Positions 15,712 through 26,845 of a stretch of DNA of 64,000 bases are shown here, one piece after another. Below the pieces are notes generated by a model, which was given only the letters and a program-made list of their open reading frames with translations, was not told the origin of the DNA and searched no databases. Both the position numbers and the translations under genes were made by a program. This DNA is from Cryobacterium roopkundense (lineage in GTDB: Bacteria > Actinomycetota > Actinomycetes > Actinomycetales > Microbacteriaceae), in the NCBI RefSeq assembly GCF_014200405.1, contig NZ_JACHBQ010000001.1, positions 1,984,001 to 2,048,000 of the forward strand, read 5' to 3'. Each line of letters starts with the position of its first letter. Positions within the stretch are counted from its first letter, which is position 1.

Positions 15712-16632
15712 CTACGAGATTGGAGTCGCAGGGCGAACCTGCATCAAGTCTACGACCTCGCGGGCCGCTTCGGATGCGTCAGCGTTCACGATGCGGTAAT
15801 CGAACTCCCCCTGGGCCGCCAATTCAAGCTTGGCGGTTTCCAATCGGCGGGCCTGTTCGGCGGGATCCTCGGTGCCGCGACCGATGAGCCTGCGCACCAA
15901 TTCTTCCCACGTTGGCGGCAGCAGAAAGACCAGTCTCGCGTCCGGCATGGCCCGACGCACCGCCCGTGCCCCCTGAATGTCGATCTCGAGCAGCACGCTG
16001 TTTCCCGCGGCGATGGCTTCCTCGACGGGTCCACGCGGGGTGCCGTAGCGATAGGCGTTGTGCACAGTGGCCCATTCGAGAAGTTGTTCGGTCTCGATCA
16101 TCCGGTCGAATTCCTCGTCTGACACGAAAAAGTAGCTCACGCCCTCGACCTCGCCGGGGCGGGGTGCCCGAGTCGTGGCAGAAACCGACAGGTGAACGTC
16201 GGGATAGTTGTCTCGGATGTAACCGGCGACAGTCCCCTTGCCCACGGCTGTCGGCCCGGCGAGCACGATCAATTTGGAGTCGGGCTGACCGTGCCTGGTC
16301 GTGGGGCGGTCGGACAGGAAGTCACGCAGCCTGTCGCGCTGGTGACGACCGAGGCCACCGAGGCGCTTGGACGGCGATATCTCGAGGCGGTGAATGATGC
16401 GCTGCATCTTGGTGACGCCGATCGCCGGGATGCTCACGAGCAGTTCCGTCACGCGGAGGCGACCTTCGACCCCGATGGGATCTTTAAGCGCCGCGCCGAG
16501 GACTTCGAGCGCGGTGCGCTCCCCCGAGGCGACCTGCGCCTTCACCTTGGCGCGCGCTCGGCGCGCGGCAACGGCGGCGCGCGATGCCGCGACCCTGTCG
16601 ACTTCGGGCGGGGTGGGACGGTTTTCAGCCAC
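15712..16632 (-). CDS. gmk: Guanylate kinase with N-terminal mIHF (actinobacterial integration host factor) domain
   Basis: The 306-residue protein joins two products normally encoded separately. Residues 1 to about 110 match mIHF, with the helix-turn-helix stretch LVSIPAIGVTKMQRIIHRL and GGLGRHQRDRLRDFL. From about 118 it is guanylate kinase, with the P-loop GPTAVGKGT (126-134), SATTRAPRPGEVEG and GTPRGPVEEAI, phosphorylating GMP to GDP. The frame is continuous, and GTAGGAG stands about eight bases before GTG 16632. The start overlaps pyrF by eight bases. In Mycobacterium mihF is a free gene directly before gmk, so this is a fusion of neighbours. Confidence 0.93.
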   Translation of the reverse strand: MAENRPTPPEVDRVAASRAAVAARRARAKVKAQVASGERTALEVLGAALKDPIGVEGRLRVTELLVSIPAIGVTKMQRIIHRLEISPSKRLGGLGRHQRDRLRDFLSDRPTTRHGQPDSKLIVLAGPTAVGKGTVAGYIRDNYPDVHLSVSATTRAPRPGEVEGVSYFFVSDEEFDRMIETEQLLEWATVHNAYRYGTPRGPVEEAIAAGNSVLLEIDIQGARAVRRAMPDARLVFLLPPTWEELVRRLIGRGTEDPAEQARRLETAKLELAAQGEFDYRIVNADASEAAREVVDLMQVRPATPIS

Positions 16633-17521
16633 GGACGGCTCCTACTTCAGTGACGCGGCGCTCAATTGCCTCCGCGAGCCGGACGGGACCGGCCGAAAGT
16701 ACACTACGGGATTCACTCACGATAACGCCTCCGGCGTATTCGCCATATATCGAGATCAGATCCATAATATCCCCACCCTGGTGTCCAAAACCGGGTGCAA
16801 GCACGGGGGGCAGCCCCTGGGCGGGCGCAGCCGACGTATCGATGCCAAACAGGGCCAAATCGAGGGTTGCTCCGAGAACGACCCCGAAGGACCCCAGTGC
16901 GTCGGTCGTCGACCGCGCATTCCTCTCGGCGACGTCATCGAGCACGGCGCGGGCGACGCTGCGCCCGGCGTACTCTCCGTGGGCGACAACGGCCTGCTGG
17001 ATCACAGCGGCCTCCGGGTTTGAGGTCGCCGCGAGCAGAAAGAGTCCCTTTCCATGCCGGGTGGCCACCTCGAAGGACAGGTCGAGAGATCCGACGCCCA
17101 TGAACGGATTCACTGTGATGGCATCGACCTCGAGGCTCGAGCCCGGGGTGAGCCAGGCATCCGCATAGGCCTCGACGCTCGTGCCGAGGTCGCCGCGCTT
17201 CACATCGGCGATCACGAGCAGGCCTGCAGCGCGGGCATCGGCCAGCACGCGTTCGAGGGCGACGTACCCGGCCGAGCCGAATCTCTCAAAGAACGCGATC
17301 TGCGGTTTGACGATACCGGCCTGGCCGGCAGCCGCGGCGACGACCGTGCGCCCGAAGGACTCGGCACCCTCCGCGGAGTCGGGCAAGCCCCAGTCGGACA
17401 ACAGCCAGGTGTGCGGGTCGATGCCCACACACAACTGGCCCCAATCGGTGAACGCCCGCGCGAGGCGATCACCGAACCTCAAGGTCGGCTCGGAATCGGC
17501 CGCGACAGGCCCCGGCGTCAC
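16625..17521 (-). CDS. pyrF: Orotidine 5'-phosphate decarboxylase (type 2)
   Basis: The 298-residue enzyme decarboxylates OMP to UMP. It belongs to the longer type-2 subfamily: [19 protein letters not shown], and the catalytic lysine segment [11 protein letters not shown]. The start is GTG 17521, overlapping the carB stop by four bases (GTGA). The mIHF-Gmk gene overlaps its end. It completes the pyrimidine operon that begins with pyrR. Confidence 0.95.
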   Translation of the reverse strand: MTPGPVAADSEPTLRFGDRLARAFTDWGQLCVGIDPHTWLLSDWGLPDSAEGAESFGRTVVAAAAGQAGIVKPQIAFFERFGSAGYVALERVLADARAAGLLVIADVKRGDLGTSVEAYADAWLTPGSSLEVDAITVNPFMGVGSLDLSFEVATRHGKGLFLLAATSNPEAAVIQQAVVAHGEYAGRSVARAVLDDVAERNARSTTDALGSFGVVLGATLDLALFGIDTSAAPAQGLPPVLAPGFGHQGGDIMDLISIYGEYAGGVIVSESRSVLSAGPVRLAEAIERRVTEVGAVRG

Positions 17522-20500
17522 AGCAGCGCCGAACGCTGATCGGCGTACTCCTGCAGCGAGGTCACCTCAAAGCCGCCGCGGATGGCGTCGATCGAGGCCA
17601 CCGCCGCGCTGAGCTCAGCGATGGTCGTGAACAGCGGCAGGTCGCCGGCCACGGCCGCGGCGCGGATCTCATAGCCATCTGCCCGGGCGGTACGACCGCC
17701 CGGGGTGTTGATGACGATCTGCACCTCCTCGCCACGGATCAGCTCGACGATCGACACGTCGTCCTCGCCGGACTTCTCACTGAACTTGGTGACGACGCGG
17801 GCACGGATTCCGTTGCGCTGCAACACCTCGGCAGTGCCTTCGGTCGCAGCGATCTCGTAGCCCAGCTGCTGCAAGCGCAGCATCGGAAGGATGATCGCAC
17901 GCTTGTCCCGGTCGGAGACCGACACGAAAACGGTTCCGCTCAACGGGATGCCGCCGTAGGCCGCGAGCTGGCTCTTGGCGAAGGCACGGGGGAAGTCGCG
18001 GTCGATCCCCATCACCTCGCCGGTGGAGCGCATCTCCGGGCCGAGGATGGAGTCCACGACGTTCCCCTCGGGGGTGCGGAACCTGTTGAACGGCAGTACG
18101 GCCTCCTTCACGGCGACCGGGGCTTCCATCGGCACTCGGGAGCCGTCGATTTCTGGCAGCTGGCCGGAGGCCTTGAGCTCGGCGATGGTCGTGCCCACCA
18201 TGATGAGCGCGGCGGCCTTCGCGAGGGTGATGCCGAGGGCTTTGGCCACAAACGGCACCGTGCGAGATGCACGAGGGTTGGCTTCGAGCACGTAAAGCAC
18301 CCCGGCGCCGATCGCGTACTGCACGTTGAGCAGCCCGCGAACGCCGATCCCCTTCGCGATTCCGAGGGTCGCCTCGCGAACCCTGTCGATCTCGGCGCGC
18401 CCGAGGGTCACCGGGGGCAGGGTGCAGCTCGAGTCACCGGAGTGGATTCCGGCTTCCTCGATGTGCTCCATGACACCGCCGATGTAGAGCTCGTGACCGT
18501 CATAGATCGCGTCGACGTCGATTTCGATCGCGTCGTCGAGGAACCGGTCGACGAGAAGCGGATGCGACGGGCCGATGATGCCCTGCCCTTCCATCCGGGC
18601 GAAGTAGTCGGCGAGGGACAGGGAATCGTAGACGATTTCCATACCTCGTCCGCCCAGCACATAGCTCGGGCGCACCAGCACAGGATAACCGATTTCTTCG
18701 GCGGCCTTCACTGCGCCGGCATAGTCGACCGCCACACCGTTGCGGGGAGCGAGGAGGCCGGCCGCATCGAGGATTCCCGAGAACAGTCCGCGTTCCTCGG
18801 CGAGGTCGATGGCATCCGGCGTCGTGCCGAGGATGGGAATACCCTCTGCCTCGAGGCCCTTGGCGAGACCCAGGGCGGTCTGACCGCCGAGCTGCACGAC
18901 GACGCCCACGAGTTCGCCACTCTGGCTCTCGGCGTGGATCACCTCAAGCACGTCCTCCAGGGTCAGGGGCTCGAAATACAGGCGGTCAGAGGTGTCGTAG
19001 TCGGTCGAGACAGTCTCAGGGTTGCAGTTGATCATGATCGTCTCGTACCCGGCGTCGGAGAGAGCGAACGAAGCATGCACGCACGAGTAGTCGAACTCGA
19101 CGCCCTGCCCGATACGGTTCGGACCGGAACCGAGGATGACGACCTTCTTGCGGTCGCTCGGAACGACCTCTGTCTCCTGGTCGTAACTGGAGTAGTGGTA
19201 CGGAGTGAGGGCGGGGAACTCTCCCGCGCACGTGTCGACAGTCTTGAACACCGGACGCAGGCCGAGGATGTGACGCACTGTGCGCACATCCGCTTCCCCG
19301 AAACCACGGAGCTCGCCGATCTGGGCGTCCGAGAATCCGTGGTCCTTGGCATGCAACAGCACGTCACGGTCGAGGCGCTCTGCGCGGGAAACCGCGTCGG
19401 CCACCTCGTTGATGAGCACGATCTGATCGAGGAACCACGGGTCGATCTTGGTGGCCTCGAAGACCTGCACGATCGTGGCGCCCTTCCGAAGCGCCTGCTG
19501 CACTGTGACAATGCGGCCGTCCGTGGGGATTTCCGCCTCGATCAGCAGTTCGTCAACGGTGCGCGTCTCGACTCCCCAGTGAAAGGACGAGCCGCGCTTT
19601 TCAAGGGAGCGCAGCGCCTTCTGCAGGGCGGAGGAGAAGTTGCGACCGATCGCCATCGCCTCACCGACCGATTTCATGGTCGTGGTCAGTCGCGGGTCGG
19701 CGGCCGGGAACTTCTCGAACGCAAAGCGCGGAACCTTGACGACCACGTAGTCCAGCGTTGGCTCGAAGCTCGCCGGAGTGACGCCGGTGATGTCGTTCGG
19801 GATCTCGTCGAGGCGGTAGCCGAGGGCCAGCTTCGCGGCGATCTTGGCAATCGGGAATCCGGTCGCCTTGCTCGCGAGTGCCGAGGAGCGCGAGACGCGG
19901 GGGTTCATCTCGATGACGATGATGCGGCCGTCGGCCGGGTTGATGGCGAACTGGATGTTGCAGCCACCGGTGTCGACGCCGACGGCGCGGATGATGTCGA
20001 TGCTGATGTCGCGCAGGTTCTGGTACTCGCGATCGGTCAGGGTGAGTGCCGGGGCGACCGTGATCGAGTCGCCGGTGTGCACGCCGACCGGGTCCACGTT
20101 CTCGATGGAGCAGACAACGACGGTGTTGTCGGCCGTGTCGCGCATCATTTCGAGCTCGTATTCCTTCCAGCCCAGAATGGACTCTTCGAGAAGCACCTCG
20201 CTCGTGGGGCTGTGGTGCAGGCCATCGCCGACGATCCGGCGCAACTCCACCTCGGTGTACGCGAAACCGCTGCCGAGCCCGCCCATGGTGAACGAGGGGC
20301 GCACGACGAGCGGGTAGCCGAGGTCGTCGGCGAACCCGACGGCCTCGTCTACGGTTCGGGCGATATGCGAGCGGGCGACGTCCGCGCCGGCGTCGAGAAC
20401 GAGCTGCTTGAAGATCTGGCGGTCTTCGCCCTTCTGGATGGCCTCAAAGCTCGCGCCGATGAGCTCCACGTTGTACTTCTCGAGGATGCCACGCTCGTGC

Positions 20501-20805
20501 AGCTGGATCGCCGCGTTGAGTGCGGTCTGGCCGCCGAGGGTGGGCAGGATAGCGTCGGGACGCTCCTTGGCAATGATGGTTTCGAGGATCTCCGGGGTGA
20601 TCGGCTCGATGTAGGTGGCATCGGCAAAGTCCGGGTCGGTCATGATCGTGGCCGGGTTCGAGTTCACAAGAATGACCCGCACGCCCTCGGCGCGCAGAAC
20701 GCGGCAGGCCTGGGTTCCGGAGTAGTCGAACTCGCATGCCTGGCCGATCACGATCGGGCCTGATCCGATGACAAGGACACTGTTGATATCGTCGCGCTTG
20801 GGCAT
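17518..20805 (-). CDS. carB: Carbamoyl-phosphate synthase large subunit
   Basis: The 1095-residue subunit has two ATP-grasp halves and a C-terminal methylglyoxal-synthase-like allosteric domain. Visible signatures include [19 protein letters not shown] at the start, the second-half equivalent [19 protein letters not shown], and [18 protein letters not shown]. It makes carbamoyl phosphate from bicarbonate, ammonia and two ATP. It overlaps carA by one base (TAATG) and pyrF by four. Full length for the family. Confidence 0.97.
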   Translation of the reverse strand: MPKRDDINSVLVIGSGPIVIGQACEFDYSGTQACRVLRAEGVRVILVNSNPATIMTDPDFADATYIEPITPEILETIIAKERPDAILPTLGGQTALNAAIQLHERGILEKYNVELIGASFEAIQKGEDRQIFKQLVLDAGADVARSHIARTVDEAVGFADDLGYPLVVRPSFTMGGLGSGFAYTEVELRRIVGDGLHHSPTSEVLLEESILGWKEYELEMMRDTADNTVVVCSIENVDPVGVHTGDSITVAPALTLTDREYQNLRDISIDIIRAVGVDTGGCNIQFAINPADGRIIVIEMNPRVSRSSALASKATGFPIAKIAAKLALGYRLDEIPNDITGVTPASFEPTLDYVVVKVPRFAFEKFPAADPRLTTTMKSVGEAMAIGRNFSSALQKALRSLEKRGSSFHWGVETRTVDELLIEAEIPTDGRIVTVQQALRKGATIVQVFEATKIDPWFLDQIVLINEVADAVSRAERLDRDVLLHAKDHGFSDAQIGELRGFGEADVRTVRHILGLRPVFKTVDTCAGEFPALTPYHYSSYDQETEVVPSDRKKVVILGSGPNRIGQGVEFDYSCVHASFALSDAGYETIMINCNPETVSTDYDTSDRLYFEPLTLEDVLEVIHAESQSGELVGVVVQLGGQTALGLAKGLEAEGIPILGTTPDAIDLAEERGLFSGILDAAGLLAPRNGVAVDYAGAVKAAEEIGYPVLVRPSYVLGGRGMEIVYDSLSLADYFARMEGQGIIGPSHPLLVDRFLDDAIEIDVDAIYDGHELYIGGVMEHIEEAGIHSGDSSCTLPPVTLGRAEIDRVREATLGIAKGIGVRGLLNVQYAIGAGVLYVLEANPRASRTVPFVAKALGITLAKAAALIMVGTTIAELKASGQLPEIDGSRVPMEAPVAVKEAVLPFNRFRTPEGNVVDSILGPEMRSTGEVMGIDRDFPRAFAKSQLAAYGGIPLSGTVFVSVSDRDKRAIILPMLRLQQLGYEIAATEGTAEVLQRNGIRARVVTKFSEKSGEDDVSIVELIRGEEVQIVINTPGGRTARADGYEIRAAAVAGDLPLFTTIAELSAAVASIDAIRGGFEVTSLQEYADQRSALL

Positions 20806-21989
20806 TACTTGCCGTCTCCTGCTCCGGCGGCCGCGTTTCGTTCGACCACCACGTCCCTGAACCGATCAAAAAGATAATTCGCGTCGTGCGGGCCGGCGGC
20901 GGCCTCCGGGTGGTACTGCACCGAGAACGCGGCAATGTCGAGGCAACGGATGCCTTCGACCACCTGGTCGTTCAGGCTGTAGTGGCTCACTTCGACCCGG
21001 CCGAACCCGGTGCGCGACTCGCTCACGCCCTCGATGGGCATGTCCACGGCAAAACCGTGGTTCTGCGAGGTAATCTCCACGCGGCCGGTGGCCTTGTCGA
21101 GAACCGGCTGGTTGATGCCACGGTGGCCGAACGGCAGCTTGTAGGTGCGGAAGCCGAGGGCGCGACCGAGAAGCTGGTTGCCGAAGCAGATTCCGAAGTA
21201 CGGCACTCCGGCCCGAAGCACCTCCTGCAGCAGGGTGACGTGCGCGTCGGAAGCGGCCGGGTCCCCCGGGCCGTTCGAGAAGAACACTGCGGATGGCTTC
21301 AGGGAGAGCACGTGTTCCGCGGTGACGGACTGCGGCAGCACCAGTACCTCGAGGCCGCGCCGGGCCAGGTGGTCGAGAGTGGACTTCTTCACGCCCAGGT
21401 CGAGCACGGCGACTGAGCCGATGCGTTCCCCGACTGCGGGAATCGAGAACGGTTCGACGGTCGAGACCTCGTCGGAGAGGTTTTGACCCTTCATCTGGGC
21501 TCCCGAGCGCACGCGGTCGAGCTGCTCGCCGTCGGACAGCTCCAGTGTGTCGCCCGAGAAGATGCCTGAACGCATGGCGCCGGCCGAGCGGATGTGCCGG
21601 GTGATGGCGCGAGTGTCGACGCCGGAGATACCCACGATCCCGCCGCCCTCCAGGTCGGAGTCCAGGGTGCGCATTGCGCGGTAGTTCGAGGCGATGCGGG
21701 CGGGGTCCCGCACGACGAAGCCGGCGACCCAAATGCGCCGGGACTCCATGTCCTCGTCGTTTGCCCCCGTATTGCCGATGTGCGGGGCAGTCATGAGCAC
21801 GATTTGACCGGCGTAGGACGGGTCCGTCAGGGTCTCCTGGTAGCCGGTCATGCCGGTGGCGAAGACGATCTCACCGAGGGTCTGGCCCTCGCTGCCGTAG
21901 GCGCGACCCTCGAACCGCTTGCCGTCTTCGAGTACGAGAACGGCCGGAGCCGTCCGTTTGATTGCCTTGTAGTCGGCGACTGAAAACAC
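20805..21989 (-). CDS. carA: Carbamoyl-phosphate synthase small subunit
   Basis: The glutaminase subunit of about 394 residues has the catalytic cysteine in [12 protein letters not shown] and the His-Glu pair in [13 protein letters not shown]. Substrate-entry residues lie in [17 protein letters not shown]. Two adjacent GTG codons (21992 and 21989) fit a start, with GAGG upstream. I use 21989, where spacing is nine bases. The frame open to 22136 overlaps the upstream gene and is not credible. It is transcribed with carB. Confidence 0.94.
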   Translation of the reverse strand: MFSVADYKAIKRTAPAVLVLEDGKRFEGRAYGSEGQTLGEIVFATGMTGYQETLTDPSYAGQIVLMTAPHIGNTGANDEDMESRRIWVAGFVVRDPARIASNYRAMRTLDSDLEGGGIVGISGVDTRAITRHIRSAGAMRSGIFSGDTLELSDGEQLDRVRSGAQMKGQNLSDEVSTVEPFSIPAVGERIGSVAVLDLGVKKSTLDHLARRGLEVLVLPQSVTAEHVLSLKPSAVFFSNGPGDPAASDAHVTLLQEVLRAGVPYFGICFGNQLLGRALGFRTYKLPFGHRGINQPVLDKATGRVEITSQNHGFAVDMPIEGVSESRTGFGRVEVSHYSLNDQVVEGIRCLDIAAFSVQYHPEAAAGPHDANYLFDRFRDVVVERNAAAGAGDGK

Positions 21990-21993
21990 CACG

Positions 21994-22554
21994 CTACACC
22001 TCACTTTCGTCGCGGTCAGCGGGGCCGGTGGCCCCTGCTGCAATGGATCGGATCGCGTCGACCAGGCGGACGCGTTCACTCGGGTCAATGATTCTGAAGT
22101 AGCTGTCCACGGACCGGCCGGCCTCGGCCGGCGCATTGAGTCCAGGAGAGACTGGCGGCAGCTGCCAGCCGAGGAGCATGAGGCCGTCTTTCTCGACGAC
22201 GCGGTCGATGGCCCAGGTGGCCGGCGTCAGGATGTCGATGGCACCGACGGGCACGAAGACCGACCTGGAACCGGTCAGATCGAGAGTGACCCCTGCGTCC
22301 GTCGCCGTAATTTCGGCGCGCGCCCGAAAGCCGAGGCCGGGGATGAACAGTCGCTCGAGCGGGGTGTCCCGAGGCGTCGTTGCGACGTAGTATCCGCGAG
22401 CGACTGCCAGCACCTTGCCCGGGGCGCTCGGAAACGGGTAGCCCGCCACAATGGCGGAATCGCGCTTGCTTCGCTTGCGCCAGCTGCGGTACATGAGCGT
22501 GAACACGCTCAACAGCACAACGACCACGATCACGGTGGGAAGAAGCCTATCCAT
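21994..22554 (-). CDS. Membrane-anchored PH-like conserved protein of the pyr operon
   Basis: The 186-residue protein has one N-terminal membrane segment ([19 protein letters not shown]), a basic stretch ([10 protein letters not shown]), and a beta-rich cytoplasmic domain resembling bacterial PH-like folds. The same kind of gene sits between pyrC and carA in Mycobacterium (Rv1382 position) and other Actinobacteria. Function is unknown, and the conserved place suggests a link to the operon or simple co-inheritance. It overlaps pyrC by eight bases and ends just before carA. Confidence 0.8.
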   Translation of the reverse strand: MDRLLPTVIVVVVLLSVFTLMYRSWRKRSKRDSAIVAGYPFPSAPGKVLAVARGYYVATTPRDTPLERLFIPGLGFRARAEITATDAGVTLDLTGSRSVFVPVGAIDILTPATWAIDRVVEKDGLMLLGWQLPPVSPGLNAPAEAGRSVDSYFRIIDPSERVRLVDAIRSIAAGATGPADRDESEV

Positions 22555-23914
22555 GGTTGTGCTCCAGGCTCTCTGCGCGGGCGTTCTGCGCGACTTCGGC
22601 GGCGTCCAGAAGCACCCCGTCGAGCAGGGTCGCGTATCCGCGGTGGAAGGTGGCCCGAACGAGCCCGGGGAGGGTCATCGACAGGTACGGGGAGTTAACG
22701 CTCGTGCCCGACAGGTCGGCGCGGCCGAAGACTCGGGTCGCTGCGGGGTCGTACAGCGTGAGTTCAGCGGGGGCACCCTCGACGAGGCCCTGCCCCTGAT
22801 TGGTCACCCGTCCGATGCGTGCGGGCGTATGGGACAGCACACGGGCGACGTCCGCCCAGCCCAGCAGCCCGTTCGACACAACGGATGCGTGCACGACCGA
22901 CAGCGCGGACTCAAGCCCGACCATGCCGTTCGCGGCCGCATCCCACTCGCAGTCCTTCGACTCGATCGGGTGCGGGGCGTGGTCCGTGGCCACGATGTCG
23001 ATCGTGCCGTCCGCGAGTCCGGCGCGCAGCGCTTCCACATCTTCGCGGCGGCGCAGCGGCGGGTTGACCTTGAAACGTGCGTCGTAGCCCACGACAAGGT
23101 CTTCGGTGAGCAGCAGGTGGTGCGGCGTGACCTCCGCCGTCACGTTGATGCCGCGGGCCTTGGCCCAGCGGATGACGTCGACAGAGCCGGCCGTCGAAAC
23201 GTGGCACACGTGCAGGCGCGAACCCACGTGCTCGGCGAGCAGAACGTCGCGGGCGATGATGGATTCCTCGGCGACGGCCGGCCATCCCACGAGCCCGAGC
23301 TGGCCGGACAGTGCCCCCTCGTTCATCTGCGCCTTCTCGGTGAGGCGCGGCTCCTGGGAATGCTGGGCGATCACCCCGTCGAAGGCCTTGACGTATTCGA
23401 GCGCGCGCCGCATGAGCAGCGGGTCTGACACGCAGAAGCCGTCGTCGGAGAAAACGCGCACGCGCGCTCGACTCGTGGCCATGGCACCGATCTCGGCGAG
23501 CTGCTGTCCAGCGAGGCCCACCGTGACAGCGCCGATCGGCTGCACATCGACGTAGCCGGCACGCTCACCGAGGGCGAGCACCTGCTCGACAACCCCGGCC
23601 GTGTCCTGGGCCGGCGAGGTGTTGGCCATAGCGAAAACGCTGGTGAATCCGCCGCGGGCTGCGGCCTGGCTTCCGGTGAGCACGGTTTCGCTGTGCTCGT
23701 AGCCGGGCTCACGAAGATGGGCGTGTAGGTCGACCAATCCGGGTAGGGCCACTAGGCCCTCGGCGTCGATCACGGTCGCCCCGGCACTCGACAGGCCGGT
23801 TCCGAGCTGCTTCATACGGCCGTTGGCGAGCACGATGTCGGCGCGCGAACCCTCGGGCAGCGAAGCACCCCGAATCAGGTATGTCTGGGTCTTGCTCGAC
23901 TCAGCGGGCATCAT
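22547..23914 (-). CDS. pyrC: Dihydroorotase
   Basis: The 455-residue amidohydrolase closes carbamoyl aspartate to dihydroorotate. Metal-binding motifs are [16 protein letters not shown] at the N-terminus and [11 protein letters not shown] near residue 305. It is the long class I type usual in Actinobacteria. ATG 23914 overlaps the pyrB stop (ATGA), and a second ATG follows at once. The protein acts between PyrB and the dihydroorotate dehydrogenase, which is not in this window. Confidence 0.96.
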   Translation of the reverse strand: MMPAESSKTQTYLIRGASLPEGSRADIVLANGRMKQLGTGLSSAGATVIDAEGLVALPGLVDLHAHLREPGYEHSETVLTGSQAAARGGFTSVFAMANTSPAQDTAGVVEQVLALGERAGYVDVQPIGAVTVGLAGQQLAEIGAMATSRARVRVFSDDGFCVSDPLLMRRALEYVKAFDGVIAQHSQEPRLTEKAQMNEGALSGQLGLVGWPAVAEESIIARDVLLAEHVGSRLHVCHVSTAGSVDVIRWAKARGINVTAEVTPHHLLLTEDLVVGYDARFKVNPPLRRREDVEALRAGLADGTIDIVATDHAPHPIESKDCEWDAAANGMVGLESALSVVHASVVSNGLLGWADVARVLSHTPARIGRVTNQGQGLVEGAPAELTLYDPAATRVFGRADLSGTSVNSPYLSMTLPGLVRATFHRGYATLLDGVLLDAAEVAQNARAESLEHNHG

Positions 23915-24861
23915 GAATCCTCTCGGTCACCGGACAACAGCAGGTAGAGCGCGGCCATGCGAACGGAAACACCATTGGCGACCTGCTCCAGCACGGTCGA
24001 GTTGACCGAGTCGGCAGCCGCTGACGATATTTCCAGCCCACGGTTCATCGGTCCGGGGTGCATCACAATGCTATCCGGGCGAAGCCGACTAAATCGCGCG
24101 TCGTCAAGCCCCCAAGCGCGGGAATACTCCCGGCTGTTCGGGAAAAACGCGGCACTCATGCGTTCGGCCTGAATCCTGAGCATCATCACCACATCCGGAC
24201 CGCTGTCGATTGCCTCATCGAGGTCGAACCCGAACGTGGCCGGCCAGCCGGTGGTATCGGCCGGTAGCAGTGTGGGCGGCGCCACGAATGTGACCTCGGC
24301 GCCCAGGGTCGGCAGCAGCCACAGGTTGCTGCGTGCGACTCGTGAGTGCAGCACGTCACCGACGATCGTGACCCGCACGCCGTCCAACCCCTTCCCCCGC
24401 GACGCCGCGCCGTGGATCCGGCGCCGAATGGTGAAGGCGTCGAGCAGGGCCTGCGTGGGGTGCTCGTGGGTACCGTCCCCGGCGTTGATGATTCCGGCGT
24501 CGATCCATCCGCTCGCCGCGAGCACCTGGGGCGCTCCCGACGCCGGGTGCCGGATGACGACGCCGTCGGCGCCGATCGCGGCGAGAGTCTGCGCGGTGTC
24601 TTTCAGGCTCTCCCCCTTGGACACGCTCGAGCCCTTGGCGCTGAAGTTGATCACGTCGGCACTGAGCCGCTTGGCGGCGGCCTCAAAGGAAATGCGCGTT
24701 CTCGTGGAGTCTTCGAAGAAGAGATTCACGACCGTCTTGCCGCGCAGGGTCGGGAGCTTCTTCACTTCGCGCTGGGAGACATCCGCCATGTCCTCGGCGA
24801 TGTCAAGCAGCTCGATGATACGGTCCCGGCCGAGATCACGGGTGGACAGCAGATGTCTCAC
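23911..24861 (-). CDS. pyrB: Aspartate carbamoyltransferase, catalytic subunit
   Basis: The 316-residue enzyme carries the carbamoyl-phosphate motif [12 protein letters not shown] and [12 protein letters not shown], with the aspartate-binding [11 protein letters not shown] near the C-terminus. It joins carbamoyl phosphate and aspartate. There is no pyrI regulatory subunit nearby, as expected in Gram-positive bacteria. It overlaps pyrR and pyrC by four bases each. Confidence 0.97.
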   Translation of the reverse strand: MRHLLSTRDLGRDRIIELLDIAEDMADVSQREVKKLPTLRGKTVVNLFFEDSTRTRISFEAAAKRLSADVINFSAKGSSVSKGESLKDTAQTLAAIGADGVVIRHPASGAPQVLAASGWIDAGIINAGDGTHEHPTQALLDAFTIRRRIHGAASRGKGLDGVRVTIVGDVLHSRVARSNLWLLPTLGAEVTFVAPPTLLPADTTGWPATFGFDLDEAIDSGPDVVMMLRIQAERMSAAFFPNSREYSRAWGLDDARFSRLRPDSIVMHPGPMNRGLEISSAAADSVNSTVLEQVANGVSVRMAALYLLLSGDREDS

Positions 24862-25400
24862 TGGTCGCGCCCTCCTTCGATGGAGACGAATTCGTCACCG
24901 TCGGTCTCCTCGAGGTGCACATTGATGCGCTCCTCAGTGGAACTCGGCAGGTTGCGCCCCACGAAGTCGGCCCTGATCGGGAGCTCGCGGTGGCCGCGAT
25001 CCACCAGGACGGCCAGCCGTACGATCTTTGGACGACCGTGGTCGCCGAGCGCGTCGAGCGCGGAGCGGATGGTGCGCCCCGAGTAGAGCACGTCGTCCAC
25101 CAGCACGACCGTGGCACCATCGATGCTCCCTGGAACCTGCGTGCGCGACGGGGTTCTGGTGCGGGTGTGGGACAGGTCATCGCGGTAGAGCGTCACGTCG
25201 AGGGAGCCGACGCGCACGTGCGGTGCGGCAGGTTCGATGCGCGCTATCGTTTCCGCGATGCGGCGCGCGAGCACGACGCCCCTCGTGGGGATACCGAGGA
25301 TGACGAGATTGTCAGGGCCCCGATTGGACTCCAGGATCTCGTGGGAGATTCGAGTCAACGCGCGGGTGATGTCAGCCTGAGTGAGCACAATGTGTTCCAA
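24858..25400 (-). CDS. pyrR: PyrR, pyr operon RNA-binding regulator / uracil phosphoribosyltransferase
   Basis: The 180-residue protein has the PRPP-binding loop [18 protein letters not shown] and the type-I phosphoribosyltransferase fold. PyrR binds pyr mRNA when UMP/UTP is high and usually has some UPRTase activity. The start is TTG 25400, seven bases after AGGAGG. The start and ribosome site lie inside a PyrR-type RNA hairpin (25399-25437), so it probably represses its own operon's translation, as shown for Mycobacterium smegmatis. It is first in pyrR-pyrB-pyrC-x-carA-carB-pyrF. Confidence 0.95.
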   Translation of the reverse strand: MEHIVLTQADITRALTRISHEILESNRGPDNLVILGIPTRGVVLARRIAETIARIEPAAPHVRVGSLDVTLYRDDLSHTRTRTPSRTQVPGSIDGATVVLVDDVLYSGRTIRSALDALGDHGRPKIVRLAVLVDRGHRELPIRADFVGRNLPSSTEERINVHLEETDGDEFVSIEGGRDQ

Positions 25401-25437
25401 CAGCCGACCTCCTTCCCCGTCTCACAGGACGGCTGTT
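25399..25437 (-). promoter_or_regulatory. PyrR-binding RNA element over the pyrR ribosome binding site
   Basis: In RNA sense (leftward) the leader holds GUCCUGUGAGAC, which fits the PyrR binding-loop consensus RUCCNGNGAGGY with one mismatch, in a hairpin with stem CCGUC/GACGG (25432-25417). An outer 8-bp repeat, AACAGCCG (25437-25430) with CGGCUGUU (25406-25399), encloses the AGGAGG and pairs with the TTG start. The inner and outer pairings share three bases, so two structures compete. Confidence 0.8.
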
Positions 25438-25486
25438 AAAGGATGTCTAAGTAGGTCCAGCGTAGCGGAACCCGCCGGCCCCGCCG

Positions 25487-26404
25487 TTACCGGTCGAAGG
25501 CTGCGGCGACGAACTGCGCGAACTCGACCGAATCCGTGAGGCTGCCCTCGTATGGCACCCCGTCCACGAGCACGGTCGGGGTTCCGGAGATCGCCGGCAG
25601 GTCCGAGCCGGGAATGGGACCGGTCGTGGCCTGCTCGGTATTCGCCTGCGACCAGGTGGCGTACTCGCCGTCGGCCACACACTCGGCGATGCTCTCGCTG
25701 CCGGTTGACAGCGACACCAGTTCGTCGTCGCTGAGACCCGCAGAGTTTTCGGCCGGCTGGTTGGCGAACAGCGCCGCCAGATAGTCCAGGGTGGACGTGG
25801 GGTTCAGAGTCGCCTCACAGGTCAGCGCGGATGACGCACGCGTCGAGTAATCCGTGCCGGCCGACAATCGATCCAGGAACGTGAGCGAGTGCAGCCGCAG
25901 GGTGATCGCGCCATTGGTGGCGGCCAGTGCCAGGCTCGGACCGTTCGCTTCCTCAAACTGCTGGCAGTACGGGCACATCGGGTCGAAGTACACGTCAACC
26001 GTCACCGGCCCAGTGCCGACTGTCAGAAATCCGGCATCGAAGTCGGCCGTCCCGACCTGTCCGGTCGGGAGCGGCGCGGCAGTCTGGGAATCTCCGACCG
26101 AACCCGGCTGGGAGGCGGAGTTGTTCGCGGCGAACAGACCGCCGATCGTCGCCGCGAACGTGATAATCAGCACGATGACCAGTGCGACAATGGCCGTCTG
26201 TACCCAGCCGATGATGACTCCGGCCAAGGCGATGCCTCGACCGGACTCACCGCGAGCCTTGATCTGACCGAGGGCGATGTAGCCGGTGACGATACCGACA
26301 ACGCCGATGAAGAATGACGACGCGAGGGCAACGATTGCCAGGCTGTTCGTCTTCGGCGCTTGTGCGAAGGCCGGTTCCTGCTGGTCTGGTGCGGTGCTGG
26401 TCAT
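25487..26404 (-). CDS. Membrane-anchored DsbA-like thioredoxin-fold protein with DUF4190 head
   Basis: The 305-residue protein has an N-terminal DUF4190-type region with two membrane segments (about 22-45 and 62-90). An extracytoplasmic DsbA/DsbG-like domain follows, with the redox motif MCPYCQQFEEANG and the cis-proline loop SGTPTVLVDGVPY. It probably acts as a thiol oxidase or isomerase on exported proteins. It lies between nusB and pyrR and is transcribed the same way, with 21 bp from nusB. Confidence 0.88.
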   Translation of the reverse strand: MTSTAPDQQEPAFAQAPKTNSLAIVALASSFFIGVVGIVTGYIALGQIKARGESGRGIALAGVIIGWVQTAIVALVIVLIITFAATIGGLFAANNSASQPGSVGDSQTAAPLPTGQVGTADFDAGFLTVGTGPVTVDVYFDPMCPYCQQFEEANGPSLALAATNGAITLRLHSLTFLDRLSAGTDYSTRASSALTCEATLNPTSTLDYLAALFANQPAENSAGLSDDELVSLSTGSESIAECVADGEYATWSQANTEQATTGPIPGSDLPAISGTPTVLVDGVPYEGSLTDSVEFAQFVAAAFDR

Positions 26405-26425
26405 GAGCGTCCCTGCATGGAGAGG

Positions 26426-26845
26426 TTAGGCGGATGGAGCCGTCTGGGCGATCTTGCCGAGCAGTCCGTTGACAAAGCCCGCCGAGTCATCCGTTGACAA
26501 GATCTTGGCCGCTTCTACGGCCTCGTCGATCGCGACGGCGTGCGGCACTGCGTCGTTGTAGAGAATCTCCCAAATACCGATGCGCAGGATCGCGCGGTCG
26601 ATATTCGGCATGCGCGCGAGCGACCAGCCCTGCGAGTAGGTTTCGATCAGTTCATCGATCTCCTCGCGGTGGTCGACGACACCGTCCACAAGTTCACGGG
26701 CGTAAAGCCAGGACGCCACTCGGGCCGGCTCGCTCGCCGCGCGCTGCGCCTCGGTGGCGAGCGACTCGGGAATGGTGATTTGGCGCACATCAGCGGCGTA
26801 GAGAATGTCGATGGCGCGCTTACGAGCCTTGGTACGGGCGCTCAC
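26426..26845 (-). CDS. nusB: Transcription antitermination factor NusB
   Basis: The 139-residue all-helical protein binds boxA RNA with S10 in rRNA antitermination. Typical stretches are ARKRAIDILYAADVRQ, ILRIGIWEILY and IAIDEAVEAAKIL-like VAIDEAVEAAKILSTDDSAGFVNG. The start is GTG 26845, which shares one base with the efp stop (TAGTG), giving strong coupling. The efp-nusB pair is conserved. Confidence 0.96.
   Translation of the reverse strand: MSARTKARKRAIDILYAADVRQITIPESLATEAQRAASEPARVASWLYARELVDGVVDHREEIDELIETYSQGWSLARMPNIDRAILRIGIWEILYNDAVPHAVAIDEAVEAAKILSTDDSAGFVNGLLGKIAQTAPSA

Noticed and set aside
18442..20763. 773-codon open frame opposite carB
   Set aside because: It is the antisense shadow of a full-length carB in high-GC DNA and shows no recognisable domain.
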